DNA of 64,000 nucleotides, taken from NCBI GenBank assembly GCA_963969495.1, contig OZ018319.1, forward strand, positions 203,249,778 through 203,313,777, read 5' to 3'. Shown in pieces: positions 11,150-25,110 of the stretch. Under the pieces are notes generated by a model. It saw nothing but the letters and a program-made list of their open reading frames with translations. It did not search any database and was not told where the DNA came from. Origin of the DNA: Ceratothoa steindachneri. Its lineage: Eukaryota > Arthropoda > Malacostraca > Isopoda > Cymothoidae. The stretch's first letter is position 1; each line of letters starts with the position of its first letter. The position numbers were made by a program, and so were the translations under genes.

Positions 11150-11300
11150 CGAAAACGGGGTGAGCACAGCGCATCCACCAATCGGTAGCCAAATCTCTTC
11201 TACGTGCGCTGACGTTTGGGTCTGCTCCTACCGGGATTCCAAATCGAACCCGGTACCGCGACGTTGGGGAGCCAACGCCGTATCTATTTGGCTAGCATGA
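11150..11300 (-). repeat. tRNA-derived SINE head (candidate)
   Basis: Read on the minus strand, TAGCCAAATAG (about 11,286-11,296) fits the pol III A box. GGGTTCGATTTGG about 40 bp downstream fits the B box with one mismatch and sits in a T-arm-like stem (CCGGG ... CCCGG). A hairpin resembling an anticodon arm lies between them. No intact acceptor stem is seen, so a SINE head is likelier than a true tRNA. The GC-rich DNA at 10,800-11,150 may be its body. Confidence 0.45.
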
Positions 11301-12389
11301 GCTTTAGTTTTATTTATCTTCAATTGTTTAAAATTTGTGACCATTTTATATGGGTGTATGCAGGAATAAAAGGTAAAACAGCTCAGATATAAGAGCCTTT
11401 TGTCAATCTAAAAACCCGCTACCTAGTATTTTCGACAGGAACTAAATTTAGATGCGGGTGCTTGCTTTTAATTGTTGTTTTTTTTAAATAAATAAATGGA
11501 AAAGTTGGATTGAATCATGAATATGTGGGGTTGAAAGATGTGACTAATAGAAGGAGTACGAATTAGGTGATGAGTCGTTTTTGGCTCCACTTCTTATCAG
11601 AAGATTGGAGTGCGACGTCCGTCAGTTGGTGGTGATGGTAATGGTCATGATGATGTTAGTGGTGAAGGCCTGGGCGGACGTCGGGTGCCTGGTACGGTTG
11701 CTTAGTTTGTCCTTGGTCTCCCAGCACACGCTCCTTCACAAGAATGGAAGTAAGTGGGCCCCGTGGCTAGGAAAGCCTTGACATCCGGGACCTCTGACTC
11801 TGCTGCAGCCTTCTTCCGCCTTCGCAGCCGTTGGGTTTTGCAACCTCTCTCGCTTCTTCTGGCCTTTTAAGACTTTGTGGTTTAAATTAGGAGCTTTCTT
11901 CTAGCCTTTGCCCATTTAAGGAAACCCACAAGGCAATGGAGCTAGATAACCGTTGGCTCACAAGGAGCTCATCCGCCCTTTGAAATGTCTTTATTTTTTC
12001 TGCTGGGTGTCTAGCTACCTGAAAACTTTGGATCTTTGGAAGTAGCATTCGGGTTAACCTTTTTTTCAAAACTTTGAGCAATTGTCTCTAACGGCTCTCA
12101 AGTTTCGTTAAAACCATAATGTTTGTATGAGTCTTGCATAGATTTAATCTTAGTTTGCTTGATAATAATTCAAGTGGTGAGTAATGATGCGTTGACTGAG
12201 TGTTTCGAGAGTTTTTACAATTAAGTAGGTGGGGATTAGGGATTATTAAAATGAGCAGTTTGTTTATTCGGAGTGTGAAAAATTTGACGAATGAAAAAGT
12301 TTGGTGCGATTGATATGAGTGGGATAATGAAATCTTTCTGGATAGACAGTAGTATTATGGATGTGCAGGTGGCGTAGTAATGTTTAAAA
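11301..12389. other. No supported gene; GC-richer patch at 11,560-11,880
   Basis: The patch at 11,560-11,880 stands out by base composition and contains a GGTGATGGTAATGGTCATGA low-complexity run. Neither strand shows a recognisable domain. Confidence 0.4.
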
Positions 12390-12805
12390 CAGTGGCGGAT
12401 CCAGGATAAAAATTAGGAGTGGGAGGCTAACCTGAATTCCCCTCTCTGAGCAGTCTCAGAAAAGGGCATTGATCATTAATAATGTTTATTTTACACTGCA
12501 TTGATCATAAATAACAGTATCTTACTAACTCTCTCAGAACCGATTTTCCCACCCATCAGAAAATTAGGAATTGTGGTTTATTGTAGTTTTTGGACGTTAG
12601 CTTACTAAGGTATAATACTGTATTTAATAATAATTTTTAAGATTCACCTGTATTTTTGACATGTATTATATAAGGTACATTCTATCGTAACAGATTAAAA
12701 ACGTTTTTTTTATATATTCGATATTAGAATAGCAGAACAGAAGTATGGCTGAAAAAAGAAATATAAACAACCCCCTAGCCCCCCCCCTCCCTGGATTCGC
12801 GCCTG
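12390..12805. mobile_element. hAT-like MITE (416 bp)
   Basis: The left end reads CAGTGGCGGATCCAGG. The right end, complemented, reads CAGGCGCGAATCCAGG. The 8 bp outside are GTTTAAAA on the left and GTGTAAGA on the right, an imperfect 8-bp target duplication (6 of 8). No transposase is encoded. Ends of this type and 8-bp duplications are typical of non-autonomous hAT elements. Confidence 0.6.
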
Positions 12806-14477
12806 GTGTAAGATTATAATTACTATACCTTTAAATACACGATTTATCTCTGGTTAGCATTATAACGGGTGTTCCTTTTAAAACAGCTTTATTACCCCTA
12901 TATCTCTTTTTGTTTTCCAGCAAAAACAAGGCTCAAACACAGTATAGATACGAATATAAGCTTTGAATGTAGTAAGCAACCTTTTATTTATGTATAGAAA
13001 ATGACGATGGAAATTTTTGCACTTACATATCGGAAAGAAAATGCTTTATAACGAAATATCGTGTAAAAGAAGCAATATTTATAGCCTAATTATGCAGGCA
13101 TAATATCGCGTTTTTTCACGCAATCTACGTGAGATACGAAGTTAAGGTCTTTTGGGAAAGTTTGGACTCATTTTCCGTATTGCTTAAGCCTGAATAGTAA
13201 GCGCTAGAGCTACTATCGTAAGTGGGAGAACCAAATCTGCCACAACCAAGGTACCTCAATTTCAGGCTAGAGCAATTCTTGAGAAAGCGCAAAACCTAGA
13301 GGTTTAATTTATGAGCTGCTGTTGTGTATGCACGATGGACTCCTCCTTAATGAGACCCCCCAAGTCCGGCACTTATGGAAAGAACACCGCCTTCGCGATC
13401 TCCCAATCTCACCTATGACGTTTGTATGGGTTATTAAGTTCCCGTTACAAAACCAACCAACCTCTATGATCTAAGTGGGGCAATTCATTTAGATTTTGCA
13501 TGGATTCATGAAAGGGTGACTTTACTGATTAATAAAGATGCAAATAGATTTTATACGTTACTGTGAATTTCAATAAAGGCAATTAAGCTTATATAAAAAT
13601 ATGTATATACCTATGTTGTGTCCTAATTTGATTTCATTAAAAAGGCAAAAGTTATTAAGGCTGCCAGAGGCAAAAGGCTAACCCAATACATTTCTATTTT
13701 CCTTTTCTTTCGTTTCTCTACTTGTGTTTGTGTCCTTCTTTACCTATGTGACTCTTGTTTTGTTACTGTATGATACCCTAACAATTTATTGTTAGAAGAC
13801 CGGGTCTCTTAGTAAATTGAAGGGTTAATGCGCCCAAGATGTAGCACTGAACGGTTGCTCTATTTTATGCTATCTTTATTTATAGCCATGCAGTCATTCC
13901 ACCTCCAGTGGCCGAAATAAAGAAGTATGCAGAGCTCTAAAGAGCTGTATTATGTATGACTGTTTCGAAAATGTCTTCAATCTGTGTCAGAAGCCATTTC
14001 TTCTTGGTGTGAGAATAGAATTTTTCCTTCTGACTCTAAGGTTCTACTCAATATTTTTCCTACTACCCAAATATCTTTAAAGCTTTCTAATTATTTTAAT
14101 CGTCTTACAGTAAATTCTGTCAATTTTGTCTTTGGGTAGCAACTGTTTTTTTCTATTTGCTTGTGTCTAGAATACATAAAAAACACTGTTATTTATTTCA
14201 AACTTTGCTTTAGTGTCGAGGATAATGATATTAATATGAAATTTACCTATTCCCTCTGGAAGGAAGTGGCAAATTTGAACTTTCATTTGCATAAAGTAGA
14301 AACAAAACGACATGATACAAAATTAGCATTTATTTATTCTAGAATTACCTAAGTGAGACAATTAAAATATTTGAAATAAGAAATTTTCCATCATTTACGC
14401 TTATACTGTATATTACTTTCACGAATCAACCCTCAAATATAGTCTCTTGTCAGATTTTCATTATACGATCCTTAATA
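12806..14477. other. No supported gene
   Basis: Short ORFs only, none with motifs. Confidence 0.45.
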
Positions 14478-15760
14478 GGGGCGTTCAAAGTCCAGTAGAT
14501 CCTGATGAAAGCGTTCGCCATTCTCCTCGGAGTACGCTCCCGTGTTCTCCTTAAATTTATCATTATCAACGTCAAGAATATTGACTTTTAAGGACATCCT
14601 ATAACCCCTATGATGGTAGTGTGCCACGGTGTTCCTGCTGTCGCAAAGGTAAAAATAACAAGAAAACTTGGTAAAGCCACCTTGGAGACCGATCAAGAAG
14701 GCCATTATTATGAATTGTCCGATAACCTTCCAACCGTAATCCTAATATTCCTATGCTTAGAAAGATCTTGACACTGCTGTATTCTTCTTTGAGATGGACC
14801 GAGTGAGCAAGAGGAAGAGATGGATACATGTTCCCATTATGAAGCAGCACTGCTTTGAGGCTCCTGGACGAGCTGTCAATGAAGAGACGCCACTCTTTGG
14901 GGTTACCGGTGATTTCGATTGCCTCAAACAGACAAGTCACATTGTGACAAAAACAAAGCTCATCTTGACGTGTAAAAAAGCTTGATAAACACTGGTGACG
15001 CTTTCTCTGGGCTGATATTTGCACACTGTCATCTAACAAATCCACTGTTTGAGTCGAAGTTAGAAGCTCGGCATTGGACTTTGTGAGACCAAGATCTCTG
15101 ACAAGGTCTTTGAGATCTTTTTGGTTGGAGTAATATGGGTTTCTCTCCTCAGTTGCACCTCTGTAATCTGGATCAATGACTTTATCCTCTTCTGAACTGC
15201 TTTTCCTTTCTAAAAACTGCTGCTCTCTTTTCGGAGGAGTGGGTACGGGGATCTCAGAACTGTGTGGCATTGGCGCAATAGATGACTGAAGGCCTGGATT
15301 CATGATAACCGGTGCATTTTTGCCCGCCCAAAGTTTGGAAGGTTTCACCATGCAGAAGAAACAATTGCTGGATTAGTCAGTTGGTTGCCTCCAAATTCAT
15401 GGGATTGCGAAATTCATAGCTCTCTTTTTTTCCTCTGTACCATCCTATAAAAACAAAATGAAAACATAAGTATAAATATGCAAATACTTTTCATTTAATG
15501 TTACTAGAAATGTAAACAAAAATCCAGTATCCAAATAAACAAAACATTATATATATTACCTTCCAGAGGTGATGAAGGTTTGTCTTGATCTCCGACTGGC
15601 ATGCCAAACTATGCCTTGTAACCCTCACACATTTTAGTATATCTCTCTACAGAGTACGTTTTCGCTCTTCTCTCAATAAATTCGCCGCATACATAGCAAA
15701 ATGCGTCTATCAGATGCTTACAACCTCTTGAAGTCATGTGGGACGAATGCTTCTATCAAT
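14478..15760 (-). pseudogene. WREP-family transposon protein, copy 3 (divergent subfamily, intron-bearing)
   Basis: On the minus strand an N-terminal exon holds DAFCYVCGEFIERRAK, YTKMCEGYKA and MPVGDQDKPSSPLEG (about 15,720-15,560). A 115-nt intron (15,559-15,445) follows. Then AMNFAIP, a stop in place of M, IWRQPTD (about 15,410) and a long open stretch 15,351-14,608: PHSSEIPVPTPP, DLKDLVRDLGLTK, KEWRLFIDSSSRSLKAVLLH and HSVHLKEEY. The frame then changes to FLIGLQGGFTKF ... SLKVNILDVDNDKFKENTG and NGERFHQDLLDFERPY near 14,478. About 150 residues between the LGLQ and SLKV blocks are deleted, removing the PPLHIK region. It differs clearly from the other four copies (IWRQP for VWREP, DVDNDKF for HSHLDFF). 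Confidence 0.75.
15445..15559 (-). other. Probable spliceosomal intron in WREP copy 3
   Basis: The donor GAAG/GTAATA at 15,559 and acceptor TTTTTATAG at 15,445 bracket 115 nt of AT-rich DNA. Joining the flanks restores the family reading from GDQDK into the segment before IWRQP. The intron position is about 16 codons upstream of the one in copy 4. Confidence 0.6.
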
Positions 15761-16370
15761 GACGAGTGACGATGTCTGTGCTGTGACGGCTAAAGTTAAA
15801 CTGATCTGTTGAGTAGACATTCTTTGTATAAATATAGTCATCTAAGTTGCCAGAATGTTCTATAAATTCTTCCTACATATAAAAAATTCTCGAAAGTTCT
15901 AGAAAGCTCTACAGTTTATTTTTCATCAAATTAGTGCTGAATCTATGTAAAATGTAAGAGAACTGCCATTGGTGTCCAGGTCGCATCAAAACAAAATATA
16001 AGGGAAATAATAGCTATTACTACTGTATTACTGTTTCTATAACTTTTTAAATACAATATATCATGTTTATACCAAAACTGTGAAAAAACATAACCGTTGA
16101 AAGTTTTGATATACTTTTACTATTTGCATCAAAATAATGTTATTTACCATAAATGAACTAATTTAAAATTTCAATATCCTGGCCATTAAAGTAAGGTTTT
16201 GGGATTAAAATTGACTTTTTTTTATTTAATAGAGCCACAAACAATTGGGAAATAACAATTTTAACGCAAGGACAAGACAAAAGTGATTTTTTTTGCACGG
16301 TGTATTCTTTTAGATGCGTCTCTGTTACCTTACTATGTGGTCTTAAACTGTACGTTCCAATATTCTAAAC
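15761..16370. other. No supported gene
   Basis: AT-rich. The terminal repeats of WREP copy 3 were looked for here and not found. Confidence 0.45.
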
Positions 16371-16852
16371 CAGTGGCTTTTAACCTTTTATAACATAGTG
16401 GCACCCTAATTGTTATCTAGAAGCAGCCATGGCACCAAAATTTAAATTAATTTATGAATATATACTTTATGTGAAAAACAGTTCAGAATTAACCACGATT
16501 GACATTTAACCTAATTTAATCGAAGACATACAAATTTGAAAGTAAATAAATTTTACCATTAAAAGTTTAATGTGCCATTTGAGCTTGATGAGTATCACAT
16601 ACTTATTTAAGTTGACAAGGCAACTCTCATTTCTTCAATCACTGTCCACAATCTTTGTCTTTTCCTTGATTTTATGTTGTTGCAAAATGCAGAGAAGCTA
16701 GTTTTAAAATATTTTCAAGCGTTGTTAGATTTTGTTAGAAATGTTTGAATTGCATATTTTTTGCAATATAGGCATTTAATTTAAAAATGATTCTTGATCG
16801 CTCCCAGCGGACTCTTATTTGGCTCTCGCGGCACACCGGTTGAAAACCACTG
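16371..16852. mobile_element. hAT-like MITE (482 bp) with 8-bp duplication
   Basis: The left end is CAGTGGCTTTTAACC and the right end, complemented, is CAGTGGTTTTCAACC (13 of 15 match). The flanking octamers are TTCTAAAC (16,363-16,370) and TTCTTAAC (16,853-16,860), matching at 7 of 8 positions. The interior is AT-rich and non-coding. Ends and duplication length are those of hAT elements, and the right end (CAGTGGTTTTCAACCGGTG) looks like the widespread Charlie/SPIN type. Confidence 0.85.
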
Positions 16853-16860
16853 TTCTTAAC

Positions 16861-17890
16861 TGACATTGCTGAAAACGTTTACATAGACTTGTAACCGAGG
16901 TAATTTTAAAAATTAAATGCTATAGAAGACTTTTATAGACGGGGAAGATAGATAATGGGAAAATGCCTGGAGTGACCATAAGCTGAGAGGTTAGAAGTGA
17001 GCACTATAGGTGAGCTAGAAAGGTTGGGAACGCAATTTTAAAGACTCCCCTGCTCTTTCTATGTCAATTCGGTAGCCAATTAAAGACAAAATTATAATTT
17101 GCTGCCAAAAAAATGTTTTTAGCAAGAATAAATAGAGTTAATGATATTGTTTGAAGTCGTTATCCGATCTCATTTGGAAATGACAGGAGTGAAATCATTC
17201 TATCCGTATTTTCCAAGTGAGAACGATGAGAGGTTTTGATCCAGACTGTCATTGATGACCTAACACTAATTTGGCCCAAGTCATTGATTAATCCATTGTG
17301 ACGTCAGAGAGATTTGATATTCCCCGGCATATAGACGTCCATCCACCAAGACTTTAAAGTTTATATTTTGATTAGTTATGAGATGAAAGATACGAAAATA
17401 AGCAAAATAAGATAGGAAGACTTTTGTATATATAAGAATATTAACGATAACTGTGAATAGTTGTTTGGTTGGTTGCTCGGTTGGTCATTCCGCCATGCTA
17501 ACACTTAAATAAATCTATCATGCCAGTGGGCGAAAATAAAAAGAAATTACACATTTAATTTTAATATCCACTTCGTTTAGTTCTTTATATCTAAACATTA
17601 AAAAAATATTCTTCAAATTAACAAACTTGCTTTTCTTTAGAAAAACTTTTCTTTATTTTTTATATCTCTTACAAGTTTCAAAAGATTTATTCGAGAAGTA
17701 AATGGTACTTGCTTCACGTTAGCCATTTTTTTTATTTTCTTACTTTTGTCTAGTGTGTATCAAAATTTCCATAAGTTTTTACTGGGATACTTTTTCAAAT
17801 GCTTAAATCTTTATGTGTACAAACGTAAATTTTATGTACATTTAAAATAATGTATTGAAATAAATGTGTCTAATCTCTTTTCAAGACTGA
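16861..17890. other. No supported gene
   Basis: AT-rich sequence without recognisable elements. Confidence 0.45.
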
Positions 17891-18178
17891 TAACACTGGA
17901 GAACACTTATTTTATTGAATGATATGTGACACTTGATTGTAAGTAATTTTTGTGCGCTGAAAACGAATTTCACCTTGGTTTGGCTCTACTAGGTCCTGAT
18001 TCTTGTAAACAGCCCATACGCCATTTTCCATTTTGTTCCAAATTAGGACTAAAAATGAAGTCATGCGTTAACATAGATTTACAATTTTCATGAATACATG
18101 CAGTTCAAACTATTGTAAAATTACATTATAACGATAGAAATTACTTAAAATAAAACAAAACAAAGAGATATGAAGCTT

Positions 18179-20012
18179 TCATTCTGGTAAAAATGTTATT
18201 CTATAGGACTTTCTAGAGTATTTGGTTGTTGATGGCAGGTCTCTTTTCAAGCACCAGTAATAATCAGCCATCATGTGGCAATCCCAGTAGCCTTGATAAC
18301 GTTACTCCATAATTTTAATATATTGGTGGAATCTCTTCTCATGTTCGTCACTTACAGCACCTAAATTACTTGGAAATTGGTCAAGATGACTATTCATAAA
18401 ATGCATTGTTATGCTCATATACAACCTAGCACTTTATAGTTCCTTAAAAGTTTTCTTACGACTTCTTCGTAGTTATTTGCCCTATAATTGACTAAAAATC
18501 TTTTTATCAAGTCCACAAATAAAAACCAGGCATTTCTCTCGCGTTCATTCATGACATTAGGAAAACTGCTGACATTGATTGATGTTCTTATTTGTGGACC
18601 GTCGAAAATTCCAGCTTTGATTTTTCATAACTTAAAATTGAGAATTTTGAAATTATGTGTTGCAAACACTCGCCGTTTGTATCTAAAGCTTTTAAATATT
18701 GTTTCATGAGACCTAGTTTATATGCAGAGGAGGAAATATGATTTTATCTCTGCTCACTAAAGCTGGATTAATTACATTTTTCTTCTCCGACAGTAAGTGA
18801 TGTTCGTGATGGCCAGATTTGTTTGAAATAATGTTCTTCCTTAGCTCTGCTGTCCATAAGCAAAGGAAACAGGGATATTTAGTATACCCCGCTTGTTGCC
18901 CTACCAGAAAATTGACCATTTTTAAGTCAACACATATGATCCAATCGTGCTCCCTATATTTGATGATTTTAAAACAGTTTCTATATGCTCATACTTTTCT
19001 TTTAATGTTGTTGAGTTCCCGATTGGTATCGAGCTGTATAGATTGCCATTATGCAGCAACACACACTTAAGACTCCTTTTGGAACAGTCTAAAGACAAAC
19101 GCCAATCACTTGCATTGTAAGATTGAACCACCATCTCCTTTAACAAACTTGGTATTTCGCAGCAATATACTAAACTATACTCTGTCATAAAATATTTAAG
19201 AAGTTCTTTTTCTCTGTTTCTGTAAAAATAAATGTATGTGTTTGAACTAAGCATGTTTTTCTGTTTAAGTCTTGAAGCTAAAATTTCCGCAGCTTTTTGG
19301 GGGTAAATTTAGACCTCTTACAAGATCATCCAACTCGGCCTAGTTAAACCTTTGCTGATCACTTTCACTTACAACTACGCTTGGGTTGAATTCGGTGTCT
19401 GAATCCTCAGAGTGCATAACAATATTTTCAGAAACATCTTCAATAATTCCTGAGATGGCAGGCTCTTAAATCTTGGAATGGGAATTTTATTTGAATGTAA
19501 TACAGGTCGTATTGCGGTGTCGAAATTTGGGTACTCGATACAATGTTTATTTTTCTTAGCAAAGCCCAAAGTCTGGACAAAATATAAGTAGAAATCCGTC
19601 TTATGGTTAGTAGGCTCTCGCCACACCTGAAATTGAAAATTATTGTGAAGCTTTAACAAAAGCAAATTTTATCAAAGTTGTTTATGTACCTAAATTGCAA
19701 TTACACTTAGGTAATTTACAGTACACAAATGACTAAGTTACGTAGTTTTATGAAATCTTAAACTTACCATTGGAACTCCAAAAGGTATTTTTGACTCCGA
19801 ACTCTTCGTCCAATGTCGCAGTCTTTCAATCCTTTATGTGAAACCCATGATTTATCTTGATCCCCCTGTTTTATGCCAAAATAAGCTAAGTAAGCTCTTT
19901 TCACGAAGTCCTTTATATTTCTTCGTTGATGTGGAAGTGTAAAATTTCCATATATGTAGCAAAATGAATCAGAAGAGTTTTTGCATATGAACTTTCTAGT
20001 ACTTGAGGTCAT
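18179..20012 (-). pseudogene. WREP-family transposon protein, copy 4 (intron-bearing)
   Basis: Minus-strand start at 20,012 (MTSSTRKFICKNSSDS). Landmarks: FCYIYGNFTLPHQRRNI, FVKRAYLAYFGIKQGDQDKS, then after a frameshift RHWTKSSESKIPFGVPM. An intron (19,767-19,627) precedes VWREPTNHKTDFY, FAKKNKH and IEYPNFDTAIRPVLHS. A later frame carries RSLKCVLLHNGNLYSS (about 19,060). Next come FLVGQQAGYTKYPCFLCLW (18,919-18,860) and KIIFPPLHIN (18,720), and the C-terminal part includes RFHQ-like and RYQGYWDCHMMADYYW segments, ending at a TGA at 18,179. The usual FCYICG is changed to FCYIYG. Several frameshifts inactivate it, but its gene structure and terminal repeats are the best guide to the element. 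Confidence 0.8.
19627..19767 (-). other. Spliceosomal intron in WREP copy 4 (141 nt)
   Basis: The exon ends GGAGTTCCAATG, followed by donor GTAAGT at 19,767. The acceptor TTTCAATTTCAG ends at 19,627 and is followed by GTGTGGCGAGAG. Splicing joins GVPM to VWREP in phase 0, exactly reproducing the continuous PMVWREP motif that copies 2 and 5 encode without an intron. Confidence 0.88.
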
Positions 20013-20330
20013 ATTACTTCATTGTTTTGTCAATTTTTAAACGTATTTCAATTCTTTATTTTCAAAATCTGAAATATAAAACCAAACATTAGTTTAAATA
20101 GGTACTAATAGATAATTATAATTATAATGTGCAACTGCAAAAAGACCTAGCAAGTATTGAGAAAATATCCCTTTTAGGAATATGATCAAAGAGAAAGTGT
20201 GTTGAACAAAATCAGGACCCGATAGAGCAAAACGGAGTAAAACTTCGTGCTCAGCGCACCCAATTTACGTATAATTAACTGACAAATCTAAGTCAATAAA
20301 CCAAAAATTGAAATTTTTTCCCCAGTGTAA

Positions 20331-22840
20331 TATATTTAATTACTGCACTAATATATGTACTTTATAATACCCATCAACGATAATAATATCTAAACATTAT
20401 AACAAATATTGCCACTATAATTGACGAGATGGGTGTCTAGCCATCCCATATTTATATAATCACCACACTAACGTGAAGACAGGGCCTATTGAAACCAGCA
20501 GAGTGAAACAAACGTACTGCCGAAGAACAAAGAAACACTCTAATATTCACATAATTTATTCTATATCCCTAGATTCTCTTTTATCAGGCACCTATAAATT
20601 CCATTGACTTACTACTACTCATTTACTCAACTCCTTTCATCTACAAACACCATAGCTCTCCTTTCAAAATGGATTCAATTTCCTCCTCGATCTTTTATTC
20701 TTTTCTTTTCGATCTTTTTCACAAAACTTACCCCACTATACTACCATAATATAAATTATACTCTATTATATTCTTGACCATTTTATAACCTACAATTTCC
20801 AATCCAGAGATAATATCAAAAGAGAAGCCAAGCCGTAAGGATTTAGCAAGAGAGAACTCAAGATGAGTCATGACATATGGCTTCATAATTAATGGTTTTG
20901 TATTAAAGATACATTTTAGATAAATTCATCATTATATGTATCACTATAGTTGTCTTAGTAGCTTTAATTAATTTAAATTTAAGAAATCCGTATGTGTCGA
21001 TTTCTATTTTATTACTTTTCCGACCGCCCCTCAAGTGTTATATAATGTGTTTTGAGTCCATTCTCAGGTAATCATTACTAAATTTTGCTCAGATTTACTG
21101 TTAATCAATGTGATAAAGAGAGATAAATGCACCCAAACATGCAAACAGAGAAGCAGAAACAAAGAAATTTCGTTTTCAAAGTTTCCTCTCTGAAAAGGTT
21201 TTATTCAGCTGCATCCACGATTTACATTTATCCTGATCTTTTAGAAAAATATTCAAACTTTTGTATAAAAGGAAAAAGGTTGAAAGGTCGAGAATGACCT
21301 CAAAATTATAGACCCGATATCACACCACGAGAAGAAAGAGAAAAAAGGATAGGAAATAGCAAAGAGAAAAAAGAAAAGAAAAGCAGAAGTTTTTAAAATA
21401 GGAGAAACTTCCGATACGAGTTTATTGATTCGCCAGAATCAAGTGGAAGAGAAATAGCTGAAAACAATTTTAATGAAAAATAATATAGAAAAAGAAGGCA
21501 GGTATGAAGGAAACCAGAATTTCAAAATAGTTTAGCGAAAATATTTAGAAAAAGTGAACAAGGAAAGAGGAAAAAGGAATAACAGTCCGAAATAAAATAT
21601 AAGAAAGTCAGAAATGAATTATTTAAAGCATCTTGGGAGTCTGATTTGTCGCGTTGGTATTATTTTTATCAACAAATGTATGTTTCTTCAATTCATTTTC
21701 TTGTTTGCAAATATCTTTTTGACATTAAAATTTAGTTTATATATTATCGTTTTCTCGATTGTTCCTTCTTTGTATTTATATAAAGTTAATGGAAAAGTAT
21801 GACACTTATCCCAGAAGATGTCAATAGTCTGACGCAAAGCTAGAAAGAAAAATATAAAGAAATTCAATTTGAAAACCTTAAGCTATTTGTTATCATAATT
21901 GATATCAAAGAGAAAATGAAAAAATATTTTGCAAACTAGAACCTGAATTGAAAATCTTGCTGGAAATATAGTCATTATTATATTATTATCATTGTGGAAG
22001 TCGTTTTCTGCCAGGCTTTCATTTGCTAGAACTTTTAATTTAAAGGCCAAACATAGATCCTGCTTTCGACATTGAATCGCAGGTGGTTAAAAAGTAATGT
22101 AGATTTATGAATAAGCCAAGCCAAGATAAATGTTAAGGGAATATGCGAATTTTACTGAAATAATTTTAGCTTTAATATTTATATTTAAAATTTAATAATT
22201 AAAATCTTAAAAAATAGTATTTTTATTAGTTTTCCTTATCATATGAGGTCTATCTACCATCTTTGCTAACTAAAGTATTCATAGCAATGTTGAAAAGCAG
22301 CTGCTAAAATATTTATAATTTCATACTTTGGGCGGTTATATATACAAGGTAGAGACGGGATTTGTTTACAATTTTCGACTGCTAATATTTGGCATATTAT
22401 TTTAACCTTCGTTGTCGGTCTTTTTCTTCTTAAAACAATATAAACATTTTTGCTTTACCTTTTTTCAGAATAATAGATTATGGAAAATTTTGAACCCACT
22501 AATTTGTGAAAGAGGTATGGCGTTCCACTTGGAATACGCGCGGGAAGGATAAACAAGGAGATGTTAGAAATTGTTAATGTTAGCAAAAAGATGGTGTAAA
22601 AAGTCAAAAGGAGATACCAACAAATTCAGCTGCAACACGAAGAACAAGCTGAGGGCTGAGATTACTAGGGCTTTCAGGTGCCCTAAAACGGGAGATAGTG
22701 AAGAAGGTTTGTGGCCGGTTCTGAGGTTGCTTGGAGGCTGTCATCGATTACAAGCGGGTTCATTGAGTCGGATGTAGCTACAGAACATGTTATGAAGACA
22801 AATTGGAAATTTACGAATATACATATCTCTCCCCCACTGT

Positions 22841-22842
<2 letters not shown>
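20331..22842. other. AT-rich stretch, no supported gene
   Basis: About 2.5 kb without a supported gene or a clear repeat. The ORFs at 21,614 and 22,571 show no family motif. Confidence 0.5.
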
Positions 22843-25050
<2,208 letters not shown>

Positions 25051-25057
25051 TCGACTT

Positions 25058-25110
25058 CTTGGCTGAAGTTAAGCAACATCGGTGATGATTAGTCACCAAA
25101 TGGAGTACGG
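25058..25110 (+). other. 5S rRNA-like fragment (internal promoter region)
   Basis: GAAGTTAAGCAACATCGG, a gap, then GATTAGT and AATGGAG follow the order of the middle of animal 5S rRNA (GAAGTTAAGCAACGTCGG ... GGTTAGTACTTGGATGG). The rest of a 120-nt 5S gene is not seen. It is either a decayed 5S pseudogene or the head of a 5S-derived SINE. The DNA to about 25,420 could be the SINE body. Confidence 0.45.

Larger units (their letters stand above)
17894..20327 (-). mobile_element. WREP DNA transposon, copy 4, complete ends
   Basis: The left terminus is CACTGGAGAA at 17,894. The right terminus, complemented, is CACTGGGGAA ending at 20,327. Both are preceded outward by TAA (17,891-17,893 and 20,328-20,330), read as a 3-bp target duplication. 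The inverted similarity extends irregularly for more than 100 bp: GTGCGCTGA lies at about 17,951-17,959 and, inverted, at about 20,250-20,258, and the GGTCCTGATT blocks follow at about 17,992 and 20,210. The 2.4-kb interior is filled by the WREP gene on the minus strand. Confidence 0.85.
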
